Shown here: positions 9,246 to 17,038 of the stretch, in pieces | Layout of the letters: each line of letters opens with the position of its first letter | Numbering within the stretch: the first letter of the stretch is position 1 | Assembly (NCBI GenBank): GCA_045538465.1 | Contig: JAZSRK010000051.1 | Coordinates: 1-64,000, forward strand | DNA length: 64,000 nucleotides | DNA from: Limiplasma sp045538465 | GTDB lineage: Bacteria > Bacillota > Clostridia > Christensenellales > Aristaeellaceae | Direction: 5' to 3' | The notes under the pieces: model-generated | Databases searched by the model: none | Seen by the model: the letters and a program-made list of their open reading frames with translations, nothing else | Told to the model about the DNA's origin: nothing | Made by a program: the position numbers and the translations under genes

Positions 9246-9380
9246 AAGAGCGCCTCCTTTCCATCTTGGGCGAAGGAACCTTCCCGCGCCCGCAACCCGG
9301 AGTTTTTTTGAAGTGCTCAGCCCCCTTGGCTTCACGTTTCCGCTTGGCTTTGGCGGCTGAGCACTATTGGTTGTCGCTAT
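9246..9380 (-). promoter_or_regulatory. Structured leader RNA, possible orphan riboswitch
   Basis: From the promoter at 9383-9412 the transcript runs about 130 nt before the leader ORF. It contains a perfect 11-bp stem (AGTGCTCAGCC with GGCTGAGCACT, 9365-9355 and 9322-9312) enclosing 32 nt with two GCCAA-type repeats and GGAAACG. A second GGGCG/CGCCC hairpin follows around 9270-9293. I checked by eye for TPP, SAM-I, FMN, cobalamin, fluoride and ZTP signatures and found none. Ligand and switching are unproven. Confidence 0.5.
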
Positions 9381-10649
9381 TTATTGTACCTGAGTGCCCT
9401 GAGCCATGTCAAGGGCAAGCTTGTAGGCTTCGTTAAGCTGCACGTCGGTCAGGTCGCCGATCTCGAAGAACATGCTCTTCTGTTCTTCGGGCATCTCTAC
9501 TACAACATCGGGAGTGATGCCGATCTTGTGCACTTCGTTGCCGTTGGGGGTGTAGTACTGAGCGACCGTCAGCTGCATGCCTGCACCGCTGTCGCCAACA
9601 GGCAGCACGTACTGCACAACGCCCTTACCGTAGCTCTGTACACCAACGATGGTGGCACGGCCGCGGTCTTGCAGAGCGCCGGAGAGGATCTCGCTGGCAG
9701 AAGCGGAGTTCTCATTCACCAGCACCACCAGAGGGATGGGGTTGGAACCGTCGGTGGTGGTGTAGGTCTCACCAGAGCCGTCGCGGTAGCGCAGGGTGGC
9801 CACTTCGCCCTTGTCCAAAAACAGGTCAGCTACTTTCACAGCATCGTCGCACCAGCCACCGGGGTTGTCGCGCAGGTCCATAATGAGAGCCTTTGCGCCC
9901 TGATCGATCAGCTTGTTGAAGTGCTGCTCGAAGGCCACGCTGCAATCGCCGCTGAACTCGTAGAGGGAAATATAGCCCACATCGCCTTCCAGCATGCAGG
10001 AGTTGACCCAGTTAACATGTACGACCGCACGGGTGATAACGAAATCCAGCACCTGATCGCCGCGCATTACCTGCACATTGACGGGTTTGCCCACTTCGCC
10101 GCGCATGATATCCACTGCATCCTGCAGGGTGGTGGCGGTAACATCCAGATCTTCTACCTTGATCAGTACGTCGCCCTTGAGCATACCCACTTCCATGGCG
10201 GGGCTGTCCAAGAATACGCGGCTGACGGTGCAAAGACCGGTGTTGTAGTTACCCATGATCTGGATGCCGATACCGGCATATTCGCCCTCGTCTTCTTCCC
10301 ACATGGCGGCAAACTCATCGGGGGTATAGTAGAAGGTATAGGGGTCGTCCAGACCGTAGAGCAGACCCATTGCAGCACCATCCAGCATGGCTTCGTGGTC
10401 CGGCTCCTGATAGTAGTGCATATCCACCACTTCCATCAGCTCGACCAAGGTCTCATACTGCTTGAGCTGTTCGTATTCCTCGCGGGAGATGGTAACGGTA
10501 TCGCCATCGGAAGAACTCTGGCTGCCGGAGGACTGACCGGCCAGAATATCGGTCAGGCTGGTGGGCAGCAAAGAGCAGCTGGTCAGCATCAGCATGAGGC
10601 AGATGATCAGCATCAGTACTTTGGTGATCGGTTTGGGGGAATGATTCAT
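9381..10649 (-). CDS. S41 carboxyl-terminal processing protease, lipoprotein
   Basis: A 422-residue CtpA-type serine protease. Residues 1-25 form a lipoprotein signal with lipobox LTSC (Cys25), then a Ser-rich tether. An EEYEQL helix and SHORT N-terminal domain precede a PDZ domain (about 120-205) and the S41 core. The catalytic pair is read as Ser317 in SASASEIL and Lys342 in QSYGKG, with the expected 25-residue spacing seen in Prc. It acts outside the membrane, trimming C-termini of envelope proteins. The gene follows the PucR/CdaR-type regulator by 26 bases and may share its transcript. Confidence 0.93.
   Translation of the reverse strand: MNHSPKPITKVLMLIICLMLMLTSCSLLPTSLTDILAGQSSGSQSSSDGDTVTISREEYEQLKQYETLVELMEVVDMHYYQEPDHEAMLDGAAMGLLYGLDDPYTFYYTPDEFAAMWEEDEGEYAGIGIQIMGNYNTGLCTVSRVFLDSPAMEVGMLKGDVLIKVEDLDVTATTLQDAVDIMRGEVGKPVNVQVMRGDQVLDFVITRAVVHVNWVNSCMLEGDVGYISLYEFSGDCSVAFEQHFNKLIDQGAKALIMDLRDNPGGWCDDAVKVADLFLDKGEVATLRYRDGSGETYTTTDGSNPIPLVVLVNENSASASEILSGALQDRGRATIVGVQSYGKGVVQYVLPVGDSGAGMQLTVAQYYTPNGNEVHKIGITPDVVVEMPEEQKSMFFEIGDLTDVQLNEAYKLALDMAQGTQVQ
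9383..9412 (-). promoter_or_regulatory. Promoter of the TM1266/ABC operon inside the end of the S41 protease gene
   Basis: TTGACA (9407-9412) and TACAAT (9383-9388) with an 18-base spacer on the minus strand. The -10 box overlaps the stop codon of the protease gene, so the leader and ABC operon have their own promoter. Confidence 0.75.
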
Positions 10650-10675
10650 AGAGCATGCTACCTTTCTGTAATGGA

Positions 10676-11743
10676 TTATTCTTGCGGAAGCGTTTTTTCT
10701 TTACCGCATTTATTCAATTCGTAGAGGATCTTAAAGGTGATGGCATCATCGAAATGGCGCAGATCCAACCCGGTAAGGCGAAGCACCTTATCCAGCCGGT
10801 ACACCAGTGTATTGCGGTGGATAAATAGCTGACGGGCGGTGTCGGAAAGGTTAAGATCCTTGCGGAAAAACATGTCGATGGTTTGCAGCATTTCTTCGTT
10901 AAAGAGCTTGGCGGTCCGTCGGTTAAAAAGCAGGGAGTGGAAGTGTTGGCAATCCTCCTGCGGAATGCCCATCAAGAAGCGTTCCAGCAGCATGTGGCTA
11001 AAGATGTAGATGCACTCTTCCGGGTGGAAAAGACCGCCGATCTCCAGGGCACGTTTTGCCTCTGCGTAGCTTTGCCCGAGCAGAGAAAGGGTATTCCTTT
11101 CTTCGCCTATGCCCACGCTCACATTCAGCCCCAGTTCCTCCATAACGGTCTCACGTACCGCCATGGCGTACTGTTTTAGTTCTTCGATGCCGTCTACCCC
11201 TTGCATATCTTTGATCAGGGCGGCGCTGGAACGGTTCATCTCCACCAGCACGTCGGTATCGGTCAGCGGCATTAGTTCGCCCAGCAGTGCATAGGCGTTT
11301 TTGTCTGTGCTGTCCAGCCGGAACAGCATAACGCAGCGCTTGGCATTAACGGCGATCTGGTGCTCGTTTGCGTGGGTGGTAAGCTCGGTGCTGCCAAGCT
11401 CCTGCCGCAAAACGCGGCGGTATACATCCGAGCAGCTGGAAATGGAGTAGCTGCTTTTGAGCATGTTCATCAGCATGGCATCAGCTACGGTGAGCAGATC
11501 TTCCACGCTGGTGCCGCTGGCTTCGGTAACCAAATACACCGGCGGGTTCATATCCAGCCCGCGGCAGATGCTGCGGCCAATATGGTGGTTGATGGAGGGG
11601 GAAAGAACGGTTTCCGGCAAGGCAAAGTCGCTGCCGCCTTCCGGCGCGATGCATTGCCCCGAAGCATCCACAAGCCGCAAGGCTATGCTCAGGCTGTCGA
11701 ATACCTTTGTAATCTTTCGGATATGTCGCTTCTCAATATACAA
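10676..11743 (-). CDS. PucR/CdaR-type transcriptional regulator
   Basis: A 355-residue regulator with a C-terminal PucR-type helix-turn-helix (about 295-345), including DTARQLFIHRNTLVYRLDKV, and an N-terminal ligand domain that resembles the sugar-diacid recognition domain only loosely. The start appears to be TTG at 11743: GAGGAG lies nine bases upstream and no ATG is suitably placed. A promoter with extended -10 lies at 11787-11815. It precedes the S41 protease gene. The signal sensed cannot be read; CdaR itself senses sugar diacids. Confidence 0.83.
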   Translation of the reverse strand: MYIEKRHIRKITKVFDSLSIALRLVDASGQCIAPEGGSDFALPETVLSPSINHHIGRSICRGLDMNPPVYLVTEASGTSVEDLLTVADAMLMNMLKSSYSISSCSDVYRRVLRQELGSTELTTHANEHQIAVNAKRCVMLFRLDSTDKNAYALLGELMPLTDTDVLVEMNRSSAALIKDMQGVDGIEELKQYAMAVRETVMEELGLNVSVGIGEERNTLSLLGQSYAEAKRALEIGGLFHPEECIYIFSHMLLERFLMGIPQEDCQHFHSLLFNRRTAKLFNEEMLQTIDMFFRKDLNLSDTARQLFIHRNTLVYRLDKVLRLTGLDLRHFDDAITFKILYELNKCGKEKTLPQE

Positions 11744-11786
11744 TGCCGGGTGCTCCTCTCGTGCCGCATAAGGTACGGCTAACTGT

Positions 11787-11815
11787 ATTATAGCATATTA
11801 ACGGCATCGTGCAAA
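11787..11815 (-). promoter_or_regulatory. Promoter of the PucR/CdaR-type regulator
   Basis: TATAAT (11787-11792) with an extended TGC in front, and TTTGCA (11810-11815) 17 bases away, on the minus strand. Confidence 0.75.
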
Positions 11816-11940
11816 GAAAATTAAGTATTTTACAGTTTGGTAATAAGCTGGGCACAGCACTGACATATGGTAAAAAGTAGGTGCAGCCTTACTTGGTACA
11901 GCTTAGCAACATAAAGTTTGCAAAAAGATAAAATGGGGGA

Positions 11941-11969
11941 TTGACGAACCATGGGCAGCGTGCTATAAT
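11941..11969 (+). promoter_or_regulatory. Promoter of the tRNA-Ser pair
   Basis: TTGACG (11941-11946), 17-base spacer, TATAAT (11964-11969) with extended TGC, 20 bases before the first tRNA. Confidence 0.85.
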
Positions 11970-11989
11970 AATCAAGCTGGTTAAAGCAA

Positions 11990-12078
11990 GGAGAGATGGC
12001 CGAGCGGTTGATGGCGCTGGTCTTGAAAACCAGTGATACCGAAAGGTACCGGGGGTTCGAATCCCTCTCTCTCCGCCA
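11990..12078 (+). tRNA. tRNA-Ser (UGA anticodon)
   Basis: Acceptor arms GGAGAGA and TCTCTCC close the cloverleaf, with discriminator G and encoded CCA. The anticodon loop CTTGAAA between CTGGT and ACCAG gives anticodon TGA. A long variable arm (GATACCGAAAGGTACC) and GGTTCGAATCC T-loop confirm a class II serine tRNA. Confidence 0.97.
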
Positions 12079-12119
12079 GCTTCTTTTCAAAGGAGCAAGG
12101 GCATACAGGCCGTCCACAT

Positions 12120-12210
12120 GGAGAAGTACCCAAGTGGCCGAAGGGGCTCCCCTGCTAAGGGAGTAGTGTGCGAAAGTGCAGCGAGGGTTCAAATCCCTCC
12201 TTCTCCGCCA
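12120..12210 (+). tRNA. tRNA-Ser (GCU anticodon)
   Basis: Acceptor arms GGAGAAG and CTTCTCC, discriminator G, encoded CCA. The loop CTGCTAA between CTCCC and GGGAG gives anticodon GCT. A long variable arm (AGTGTGCGAAAGTGCAGC region) marks it as tRNA-Ser. It lies 41 bases after the first tRNA and shares its promoter and terminator. Confidence 0.97.
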
Positions 12211-12214
12211 AATG

Positions 12215-12251
12215 CACGAGTGTTCGAAAGAATGCTCGTGTTTTTTGTTTT
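12215..12251 (+). terminator. Terminator of the tRNA operon
   Basis: CACGAG and CTCGTG form a stem with inner TTC/GAA pairing, followed by TTTTTTGTTTTT. Confidence 0.9.
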
Positions 12252-12294
12252 TCTAAATGCGAGCGTGCCGATGATCAACGCTATTGTTAACAAA

Positions 12295-12321
12295 ATACTG
12301 CCGGTACGCACACGGCAGTAT
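12295..12321 (-). terminator. Terminator of the LysR gene
   Basis: On the minus strand ATACTGCCG and CGGCAGTAT form a perfect 9-bp stem followed by TTTGTT, about 10 bases past the LysR stop codon. Confidence 0.8.
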
Positions 12322-12331
12322 GGATATGTTT

Positions 12332-13183
12332 TTACAGTTCAGGAAAGAAACCAGCGATCTTTTCGTGAACATCTACATGTTTCGGGTACACGATATTAAA
12401 CTCCCGCACGATGCTTTCGCCCTGAATGGCAAACTTGCCAAGGTTTGGGTCGCTGTCGGCCAGCACCTCGTATACAAAGGAAACACCGAAGCCTTGTTTT
12501 ACAAGGTCTATGATAACAGGAAAGCTGGATATGCAGATCTGGCGTTTAAAGTGGCTGAGCGATTCGTTGTAGCCCCGCAGTTTTTGCTCTAGGATGGCCC
12601 GGGTACCGGAGCCTTCTTCCCGGTGGATGATGCTTTCGGCAAACAGTTTTTCCAGTGTGATCTCACGCCCGGCAAAGGCGTGCTCTTTCGCGCAGATGCC
12701 AACAAAGGGCTCCTTTCGCAACAGCTGGCTCTCAAAATGAGAATGGTCGAAATAACCCTCTATGACGGCAAAATCCAATTCGTTGCGGTTGAGCATAGCC
12801 AATAGGCGCTCGGTGTTATCCACCACCAACGACAAGGCGTTATCCTCATGGTGCAGGTAGCGGTGGATGTTATCCAGCAGCACATAATCGCCGATGGTTT
12901 TGGTAGCACCGATCTTCAGGCTGCGCGCGCCAGAACCCAGTTTTGTGCGCAGCTGAAGTTCCTGCTGGCGCAGAGCCTGCGCATACTGTTCAAGCAGTAC
13001 AGCGGCATCGGTTTTTTGCAGACGGGAGTTCTGGTATAGAAACAGTTTGCAGCCGTATTGCCGCTCCAGAAAATGAATCTGTTGTGTTACCGCAGGCTGA
13101 GTGATCCCCAATGCCTCTGCGGTTTTTCGGTAATTTATCAGCCTGCAGAGCTGTAAAAAGGTTTCCATTCGATGATCCAGCAT
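12332..13183 (-). CDS. LysR-type regulator, probably of the adjacent sulfite reductase
   Basis: A 283-residue LysR regulator. The start MLDHRM at 13183 is chosen because GGAGG lies five bases upstream; an upstream in-frame ATG at 13219 would place the palindrome 13198-13214 inside the gene. The N-terminal winged helix-turn-helix spans residues 4-62 (RKTAEALGITQPAVTQQIHFLE), then a LysR_substrate domain. It is divergent from the flavoprotein/sulfite-reductase gene. CysL of Bacillus controls sulfite reductase from the same arrangement, so a CysL-like role is a reasonable inference, not a demonstration. Confidence 0.88.
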   Translation of the reverse strand: MLDHRMETFLQLCRLINYRKTAEALGITQPAVTQQIHFLERQYGCKLFLYQNSRLQKTDAAVLLEQYAQALRQQELQLRTKLGSGARSLKIGATKTIGDYVLLDNIHRYLHHEDNALSLVVDNTERLLAMLNRNELDFAVIEGYFDHSHFESQLLRKEPFVGICAKEHAFAGREITLEKLFAESIIHREEGSGTRAILEQKLRGYNESLSHFKRQICISSFPVIIDLVKQGFGVSFVYEVLADSDPNLGKFAIQGESIVREFNIVYPKHVDVHEKIAGFFPEL

Positions 13184-13197
13184 ACGTACCTCCAAGT

Positions 13198-13214
13198 GAT
13201 AAGAAATGCTTATC
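13198..13214. promoter_or_regulatory. LysR-box-like palindrome
   Basis: GATAAG and CTTATC separated by five bases. Its centre is about 65 bases upstream of the transcription start predicted from the promoter at 13237-13265, the usual place for a LysR recognition site, and it abuts the ribosome binding site of the lysR gene, which would allow autoregulation. Confidence 0.65.
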
Positions 13215-13236
13215 GACATATTAGCTTCTTTATGAG

Positions 13237-13265
13237 TTGATTTTATTACATTTACTGGCTATAAT
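13237..13265 (+). promoter_or_regulatory. Promoter of the sulfite reductase fusion gene
   Basis: TTGATT (13237-13242), 17-base spacer, TATAAT (13260-13265). This rules out gene starts before about 13272. Confidence 0.8.
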
Positions 13266-13344
13266 CAAGTATGGAAAGAGTTTGTTATGCTTCAGCTGGA
13301 ACGGGTTTCTAACAGAATGCAGCGATCGAAAGGAGATACAAAGG

Positions 13345-15903
13345 ATGAATGTTGTTGTCATCGGCGGTGTGGCCGCTGGTACCAAGACTGCGGCGAAGCT
13401 GCTCAGGCAGGATCGCAGTGCAAAAGTAACTGTCTATACCAAGAGCAAGGAGATCTCCTACGCCGGTTGCGGCTTGCCCTATTACGTAGGCGGCAGTATC
13501 GAAAGCAGCGAAGCGCTGATCGTGAATACCCCTGCCAAGTATGCCGGTCTTACCGGTGCAGCCGTACGCACCGAGATGGAAGCCATCGCTTTGGATGCAT
13601 CTGCCAAAACAGTCACCTTTGCCAATGGCGAGGTCGTCTCCTACGATCGGTTGGTCATCGCCACCGGCGCAGCCCCCATCGTACCTGATGTGCCCGGGGT
13701 TCGTCTGCCCGGCGTATTTACCATGCGCACCCCCGATGATGCCATCGGACTGCGCGCCTATGTGGATGGTAACAACTGCCGCAGCGCTGTGGTAGTAGGC
13801 GCTGGTTTTATCGGGCTTGAAGTGGCCGAAAACTTGGTGGCAAAGGGCTTGAAGGTGACCGTGGTAGATATGGCGCATCAAGTGCTGCATAATCTATTCG
13901 ATAGCGAATTGACGGACTACATTCGCCGCCAGCTGCAAAAAAAGGGCATTCGCATCGTAACCGGTGCAGCTTTTACGCAGGTGCTGGGCACAGAGAAAGC
14001 TGCAGGCGTTGCCACCGATGTGGGTCATTTTGAAGGGGAGGCAGTGGTGCTGGCTATCGGCGTGCGCCCTGCTACCGATTGGCTGGTTGGCTGTGGCCTC
14101 GAAATGAACCGGGGCACCGTTGTGGTGGATCAGTACCAGCGCACCAACCTTCCAGATGTATACGCCGTTGGCGATTGCGCGCAGGTGTTCAACCGTCTCA
14201 CCGGTAAGGGACAGTGGTCGGCCATGGGCTCTACCGCCAATATTACGGGTCGGCTGTTAGCCAAGAACCTTACCGGTATGGAGGCTCCCTACGGCGGCTG
14301 CATGGGCACGGGCGTGGTGAAGCTGGCAGAGGGTCTCAATGCCGGGCGCACCGGCCTTACCGAGGCGCAAGCCAAAGAAGCAGGCTATGATGTGATCACG
14401 GCGACCTGCGTGACCGATGACAAGGCGCATTATTACCACGATGCCGCCAGCTTTATTACCAAGCTGATCGCCGACAAGGTGACCCATCGGCTGTTGGGCA
14501 TTCAGGTACTGGGCGCAGGCGCAGTGGACAAGATGGTGGATATGGCTGTAACAGGCATAGCCATGGGCGCAAAGGTGGAGGACTTTGATACGTTGGATCT
14601 GGCTTATGCCCCTCCGTTCTCCACGGCGATCCATCCTTTTGTGCAAGCTTGCTACATTCTGGAAAACAAGATGAGCGGTACATACGAAAGCATGACACCT
14701 GCTCAGTACCTTGCCACCAAGGGCAAGGGCTATCAAGTGATCGACGCAAGCCCCGAACCCAGTATCCCCGGTGCCCGCTGGGTCGATCTGGCTAAGGTGA
14801 CCGGCCCCATCGACGGCATCCCGCTGGATGAAAAGCTGCTGTTGGTATGTGCCCGGGGCAAACGTGGGTATTTCTTGCAAAACCGGCTGAAAGCCTTTGG
14901 CTATACCAATACGTTGGCCTTGGAAGGCGGCTTGACTGTCAATCAGGTGCAGGTATCCTTCGAAGGCGTTGCGCTGCCGCCAGAGGAGATCAAGCGTGTA
15001 AAGGGGCTGGGCTGCCTGCAGGATAAGCGCTACCCGGATGTGTTCAACGTGCGTGTTATTACCCGCAATGGTAAGATCACCTCCGAGGAACATCGTGCCA
15101 TTGCCGAGGCTGCGGATCGGTTCGGCTCCGGCGCTGTGGCCATGACCACCCGCCTCACCCTTGAAATTCAAGGTGTGCGCCATGCCAATATCCAGCCATT
15201 GATCGATTTCCTTGGCGAGCATAACCTGTCCACCGGCGGCACGGGCAGTCTTGTGCGCCCGGTGGTCTCCTGCAAGGGTACCACCTGCCAATATGGTCTG
15301 GCCGATACTTACGGTCTGTCTGAGAAGATCCACGAGAAATTCTATGTGGGGTACCATGGTGTCACCTTGCCCCATAAGTTTAAGATCTGCGTTGGCGGCT
15401 GCCCTAACAATTGCGCCAAGCCCAGCCTGAACGATCTGGGCATCATCGGCCAGAAGGTGCCCATGATCGATCATGCCAAGTGCCGCGGCTGCAACAAGTG
15501 TCAGGTGGTGGAAAACTGCCCCATCAAGATCGCTCAGGTAGTGGATGGCAAGATCCGTGTGGATGACGATGCATGCAACAACTGCGGTCGCTGCGCTGGT
15601 AAATGTCCCTTTGGCGCATTTGAGGAGTATCAGTACGGCTTTAAGGTCTACATCGGTGGACGCTGGGGCAAGAAGGTGGCTCACGGTCAGCCCCTCACGA
15701 AGATCTTCACCACTGAGGAAGAAGTGCTGGATGTGGTAGAGAAGGCCATTCTGCTGTTCCGGGATGAGGGCATCTCCGGTGAGCGCTTTGCTGATACCTT
15801 GAACCGCTTGGGCTTTGACTATGTAAATGAGAAACTGACCACCGGCACCATCGATAAGGCGGCCATTCTGAACAAAACGGTAAAAGGCGGCGCTACCTGC
15901 TAA
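13345..15903 (+). CDS. CoA-disulfide-reductase-like flavoprotein fused to rhodanese and sulfite reductase
   Basis: An 852-residue fusion starting at ATG 13345 with AAAGGAG nine bases upstream. Residues 1-440 are a pyridine-nucleotide disulfide oxidoreductase of the CoADR/NADH-oxidase type: FAD motif VIGGVAAGTKTA and redox Cys42 in SYAGCGLPYY. Residues 455-540 are a rhodanese domain with Cys502 in VCARGKRGY. Residues 550-852 are a nitrite/sulfite reductase unit with siroheme-cluster cysteines C643, C648, C682 and C686, containing two ferredoxin motifs (713-765). Together they could pass NAD(P)H electrons to sulfite or another sulfur oxyanion within one chain. The first pair is spaced C-X4-C rather than C-X5-C. 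Function is inferred. Confidence 0.88.
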   Translation: MNVVVIGGVAAGTKTAAKLLRQDRSAKVTVYTKSKEISYAGCGLPYYVGGSIESSEALIVNTPAKYAGLTGAAVRTEMEAIALDASAKTVTFANGEVVSYDRLVIATGAAPIVPDVPGVRLPGVFTMRTPDDAIGLRAYVDGNNCRSAVVVGAGFIGLEVAENLVAKGLKVTVVDMAHQVLHNLFDSELTDYIRRQLQKKGIRIVTGAAFTQVLGTEKAAGVATDVGHFEGEAVVLAIGVRPATDWLVGCGLEMNRGTVVVDQYQRTNLPDVYAVGDCAQVFNRLTGKGQWSAMGSTANITGRLLAKNLTGMEAPYGGCMGTGVVKLAEGLNAGRTGLTEAQAKEAGYDVITATCVTDDKAHYYHDAASFITKLIADKVTHRLLGIQVLGAGAVDKMVDMAVTGIAMGAKVEDFDTLDLAYAPPFSTAIHPFVQACYILENKMSGTYESMTPAQYLATKGKGYQVIDASPEPSIPGARWVDLAKVTGPIDGIPLDEKLLLVCARGKRGYFLQNRLKAFGYTNTLALEGGLTVNQVQVSFEGVALPPEEIKRVKGLGCLQDKRYPDVFNVRVITRNGKITSEEHRAIAEAADRFGSGAVAMTTRLTLEIQGVRHANIQPLIDFLGEHNLSTGGTGSLVRPVVSCKGTTCQYGLADTYGLSEKIHEKFYVGYHGVTLPHKFKICVGGCPNNCAKPSLNDLGIIGQKVPMIDHAKCRGCNKCQVVENCPIKIAQVVDGKIRVDDDACNNCGRCAGKCPFGAFEEYQYGFKVYIGGRWGKKVAHGQPLTKIFTTEEEVLDVVEKAILLFRDEGISGERFADTLNRLGFDYVNEKLTTGTIDKAAILNKTVKGGATC

Positions 15904-15904
15904 A

Positions 15905-15950
15905 TGCATCCTCTCTGACAGGAATTCTGCGGGACTGCATAGAGGATGCA
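15905..15950 (+). terminator. Hairpin directly after the sulfite reductase fusion gene
   Basis: TGCATCCTCT (15905-15914) and AGAGGATGCA (15941-15950) form a perfect 10-bp stem starting two bases after the stop codon. No U-run follows, so it may protect or process the mRNA rather than terminate. Confidence 0.45.
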
Positions 15951-15966
15951 CAAGGCCTTCCAACAG

Positions 15967-16018
15967 ATCCCCCTCAGGTGCCAAAAGTTTTCCTGAGGGG
16001 GATGCTGCGCCTTTTGGC
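15967..16018 (+). promoter_or_regulatory. Possible pseudoknot leader before the metal ABC transporter
   Basis: ATCCCCCTCAGG (15967-15978) pairs perfectly with CCTGAGGGGGAT (15992-16003). The loop contains GCCAAAAG (15980-15987), which is the exact complement of CTTTTGGC at 16011-16018. This gives either an H-type pseudoknot or two competing hairpins, about 60 bases before the start codon at 16078. It matches no known riboswitch that I recognise; a cobalamin aptamer is not present. Confidence 0.4.
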
Positions 16019-16077
16019 TGCCATTGCTGTCCGGCTTTTCTGTAGTTTTTGGAAAAACAATCATCGAGGGGAAAACC

Positions 16078-17037
16078 ATGAGACGATCGATAGCCTTTCT
16101 TTTGATCCTGCTATTGGTGCTGACACTTTGCAGCTGCCAAAACAAGCAGCCGCCTGAGAACACGGAAACAGGCGAAAACGCCGTTATGACCTTTACCGAT
16201 GCTCTTGGGCGGCAGGTGACCCTTATGCAGCAGCCCAAGCGTGTGGCCACATTGATCGGCAGCTTTGCAGAGGTATGGATGCTTTCCGGCGGCACAGTGG
16301 TAGCGGCCCCGGAGGATGCGTGGGAGGATTTTGGGCTGGAATTGCCAGAGGCCATCCATGTGGGCGGCGCCCATTCGCCCGATCTGGAGGCGCTTCTTTC
16401 TGCTGACCCGGATCTTGTTATTGCCAGCGCTTCTACAGCAGCCAATGTGGAGATGCTGCCTGTACTGGAAGCCGCAGGCATCACCGTTGCCTATTTTGAT
16501 GTGGACAATTTTGACGACTACCTGCACATGCTGGATATTTGCACAGACATCACCGGTCGGAAAGATCTGTACCAAAGCAATGGGCTTCAACTACAGCAGC
16601 AGATCTTGGCTGCCAAAGAAGAAGTAGCACAAGCCCAGCTGCCGCAGCACCAGCGTACGGTTTTGCTGCTTCGGGCTGCTACTGGCTTTGTAAAAGTCAA
16701 GGGCAGCGAGGGCACCATTCTTGGAGAGATGCTAAACGATATGGGCTGCATCAACATTGCAGACAGCGATGTTTCTCTGCTGGAAGAACTGAACGTGGAA
16801 AGCATCATCCGGCAAAACCCCTACCGTATTTTTGTTGTTACCATGGGCAACAACACCGAAAAAGCGCAAGCCAATCTGCTGCAAATGATGGAGGAAAACC
16901 CGGCGTGGGGCACACTGGAGGCTGTACAGGCAGGGCGGCTTCACCTGATGGATCGTAAGCTGTTCAACATCAAGCCCAATGCAAGATGGGCAGAATCGTA
17001 TGAGCTGCTCAAAGAGATCTTGCTGGCGGAGGAATAA
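16078..17037 (+). CDS. Fe3+-siderophore/cobalamin-type ABC substrate-binding lipoprotein
   Basis: A 319-residue BtuF/FecB-type binding protein. The start at 16078 is chosen for the GAGGGGAAAACC site and because a lipoprotein signal follows at once, with cysteines at 18 and 20 (LTLCSC). The core has the two-lobe pattern with VATLIGSFAEVWMLSGG near residue 60 and DPDLVIASAS near residue 105, and the long connecting helix. It lies one base before the permease gene. The ligand could be ferric siderophore, haem, cobalamin or another metal complex; sequence cannot decide. Confidence 0.87.
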   Translation: MRRSIAFLLILLLVLTLCSCQNKQPPENTETGENAVMTFTDALGRQVTLMQQPKRVATLIGSFAEVWMLSGGTVVAAPEDAWEDFGLELPEAIHVGGAHSPDLEALLSADPDLVIASASTAANVEMLPVLEAAGITVAYFDVDNFDDYLHMLDICTDITGRKDLYQSNGLQLQQQILAAKEEVAQAQLPQHQRTVLLLRAATGFVKVKGSEGTILGEMLNDMGCINIADSDVSLLEELNVESIIRQNPYRIFVVTMGNNTEKAQANLLQMMEENPAWGTLEAVQAGRLHLMDRKLFNIKPNARWAESYELLKEILLAEE

Positions 17038-17038
17038 G

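Noticed and set aside
9246..9380. TPP riboswitch in the leader of the ABC operon, suggested by CTGAG and transporter type
   Set aside because: CTGAGA, ACCC and the second conserved thiamine-box block are absent.
15904..16077. Cobalamin riboswitch before the BtuF-like gene
   Set aside because: Too short and lacks GCCACTG and the rest of the B12 box; only local hairpins are visible.
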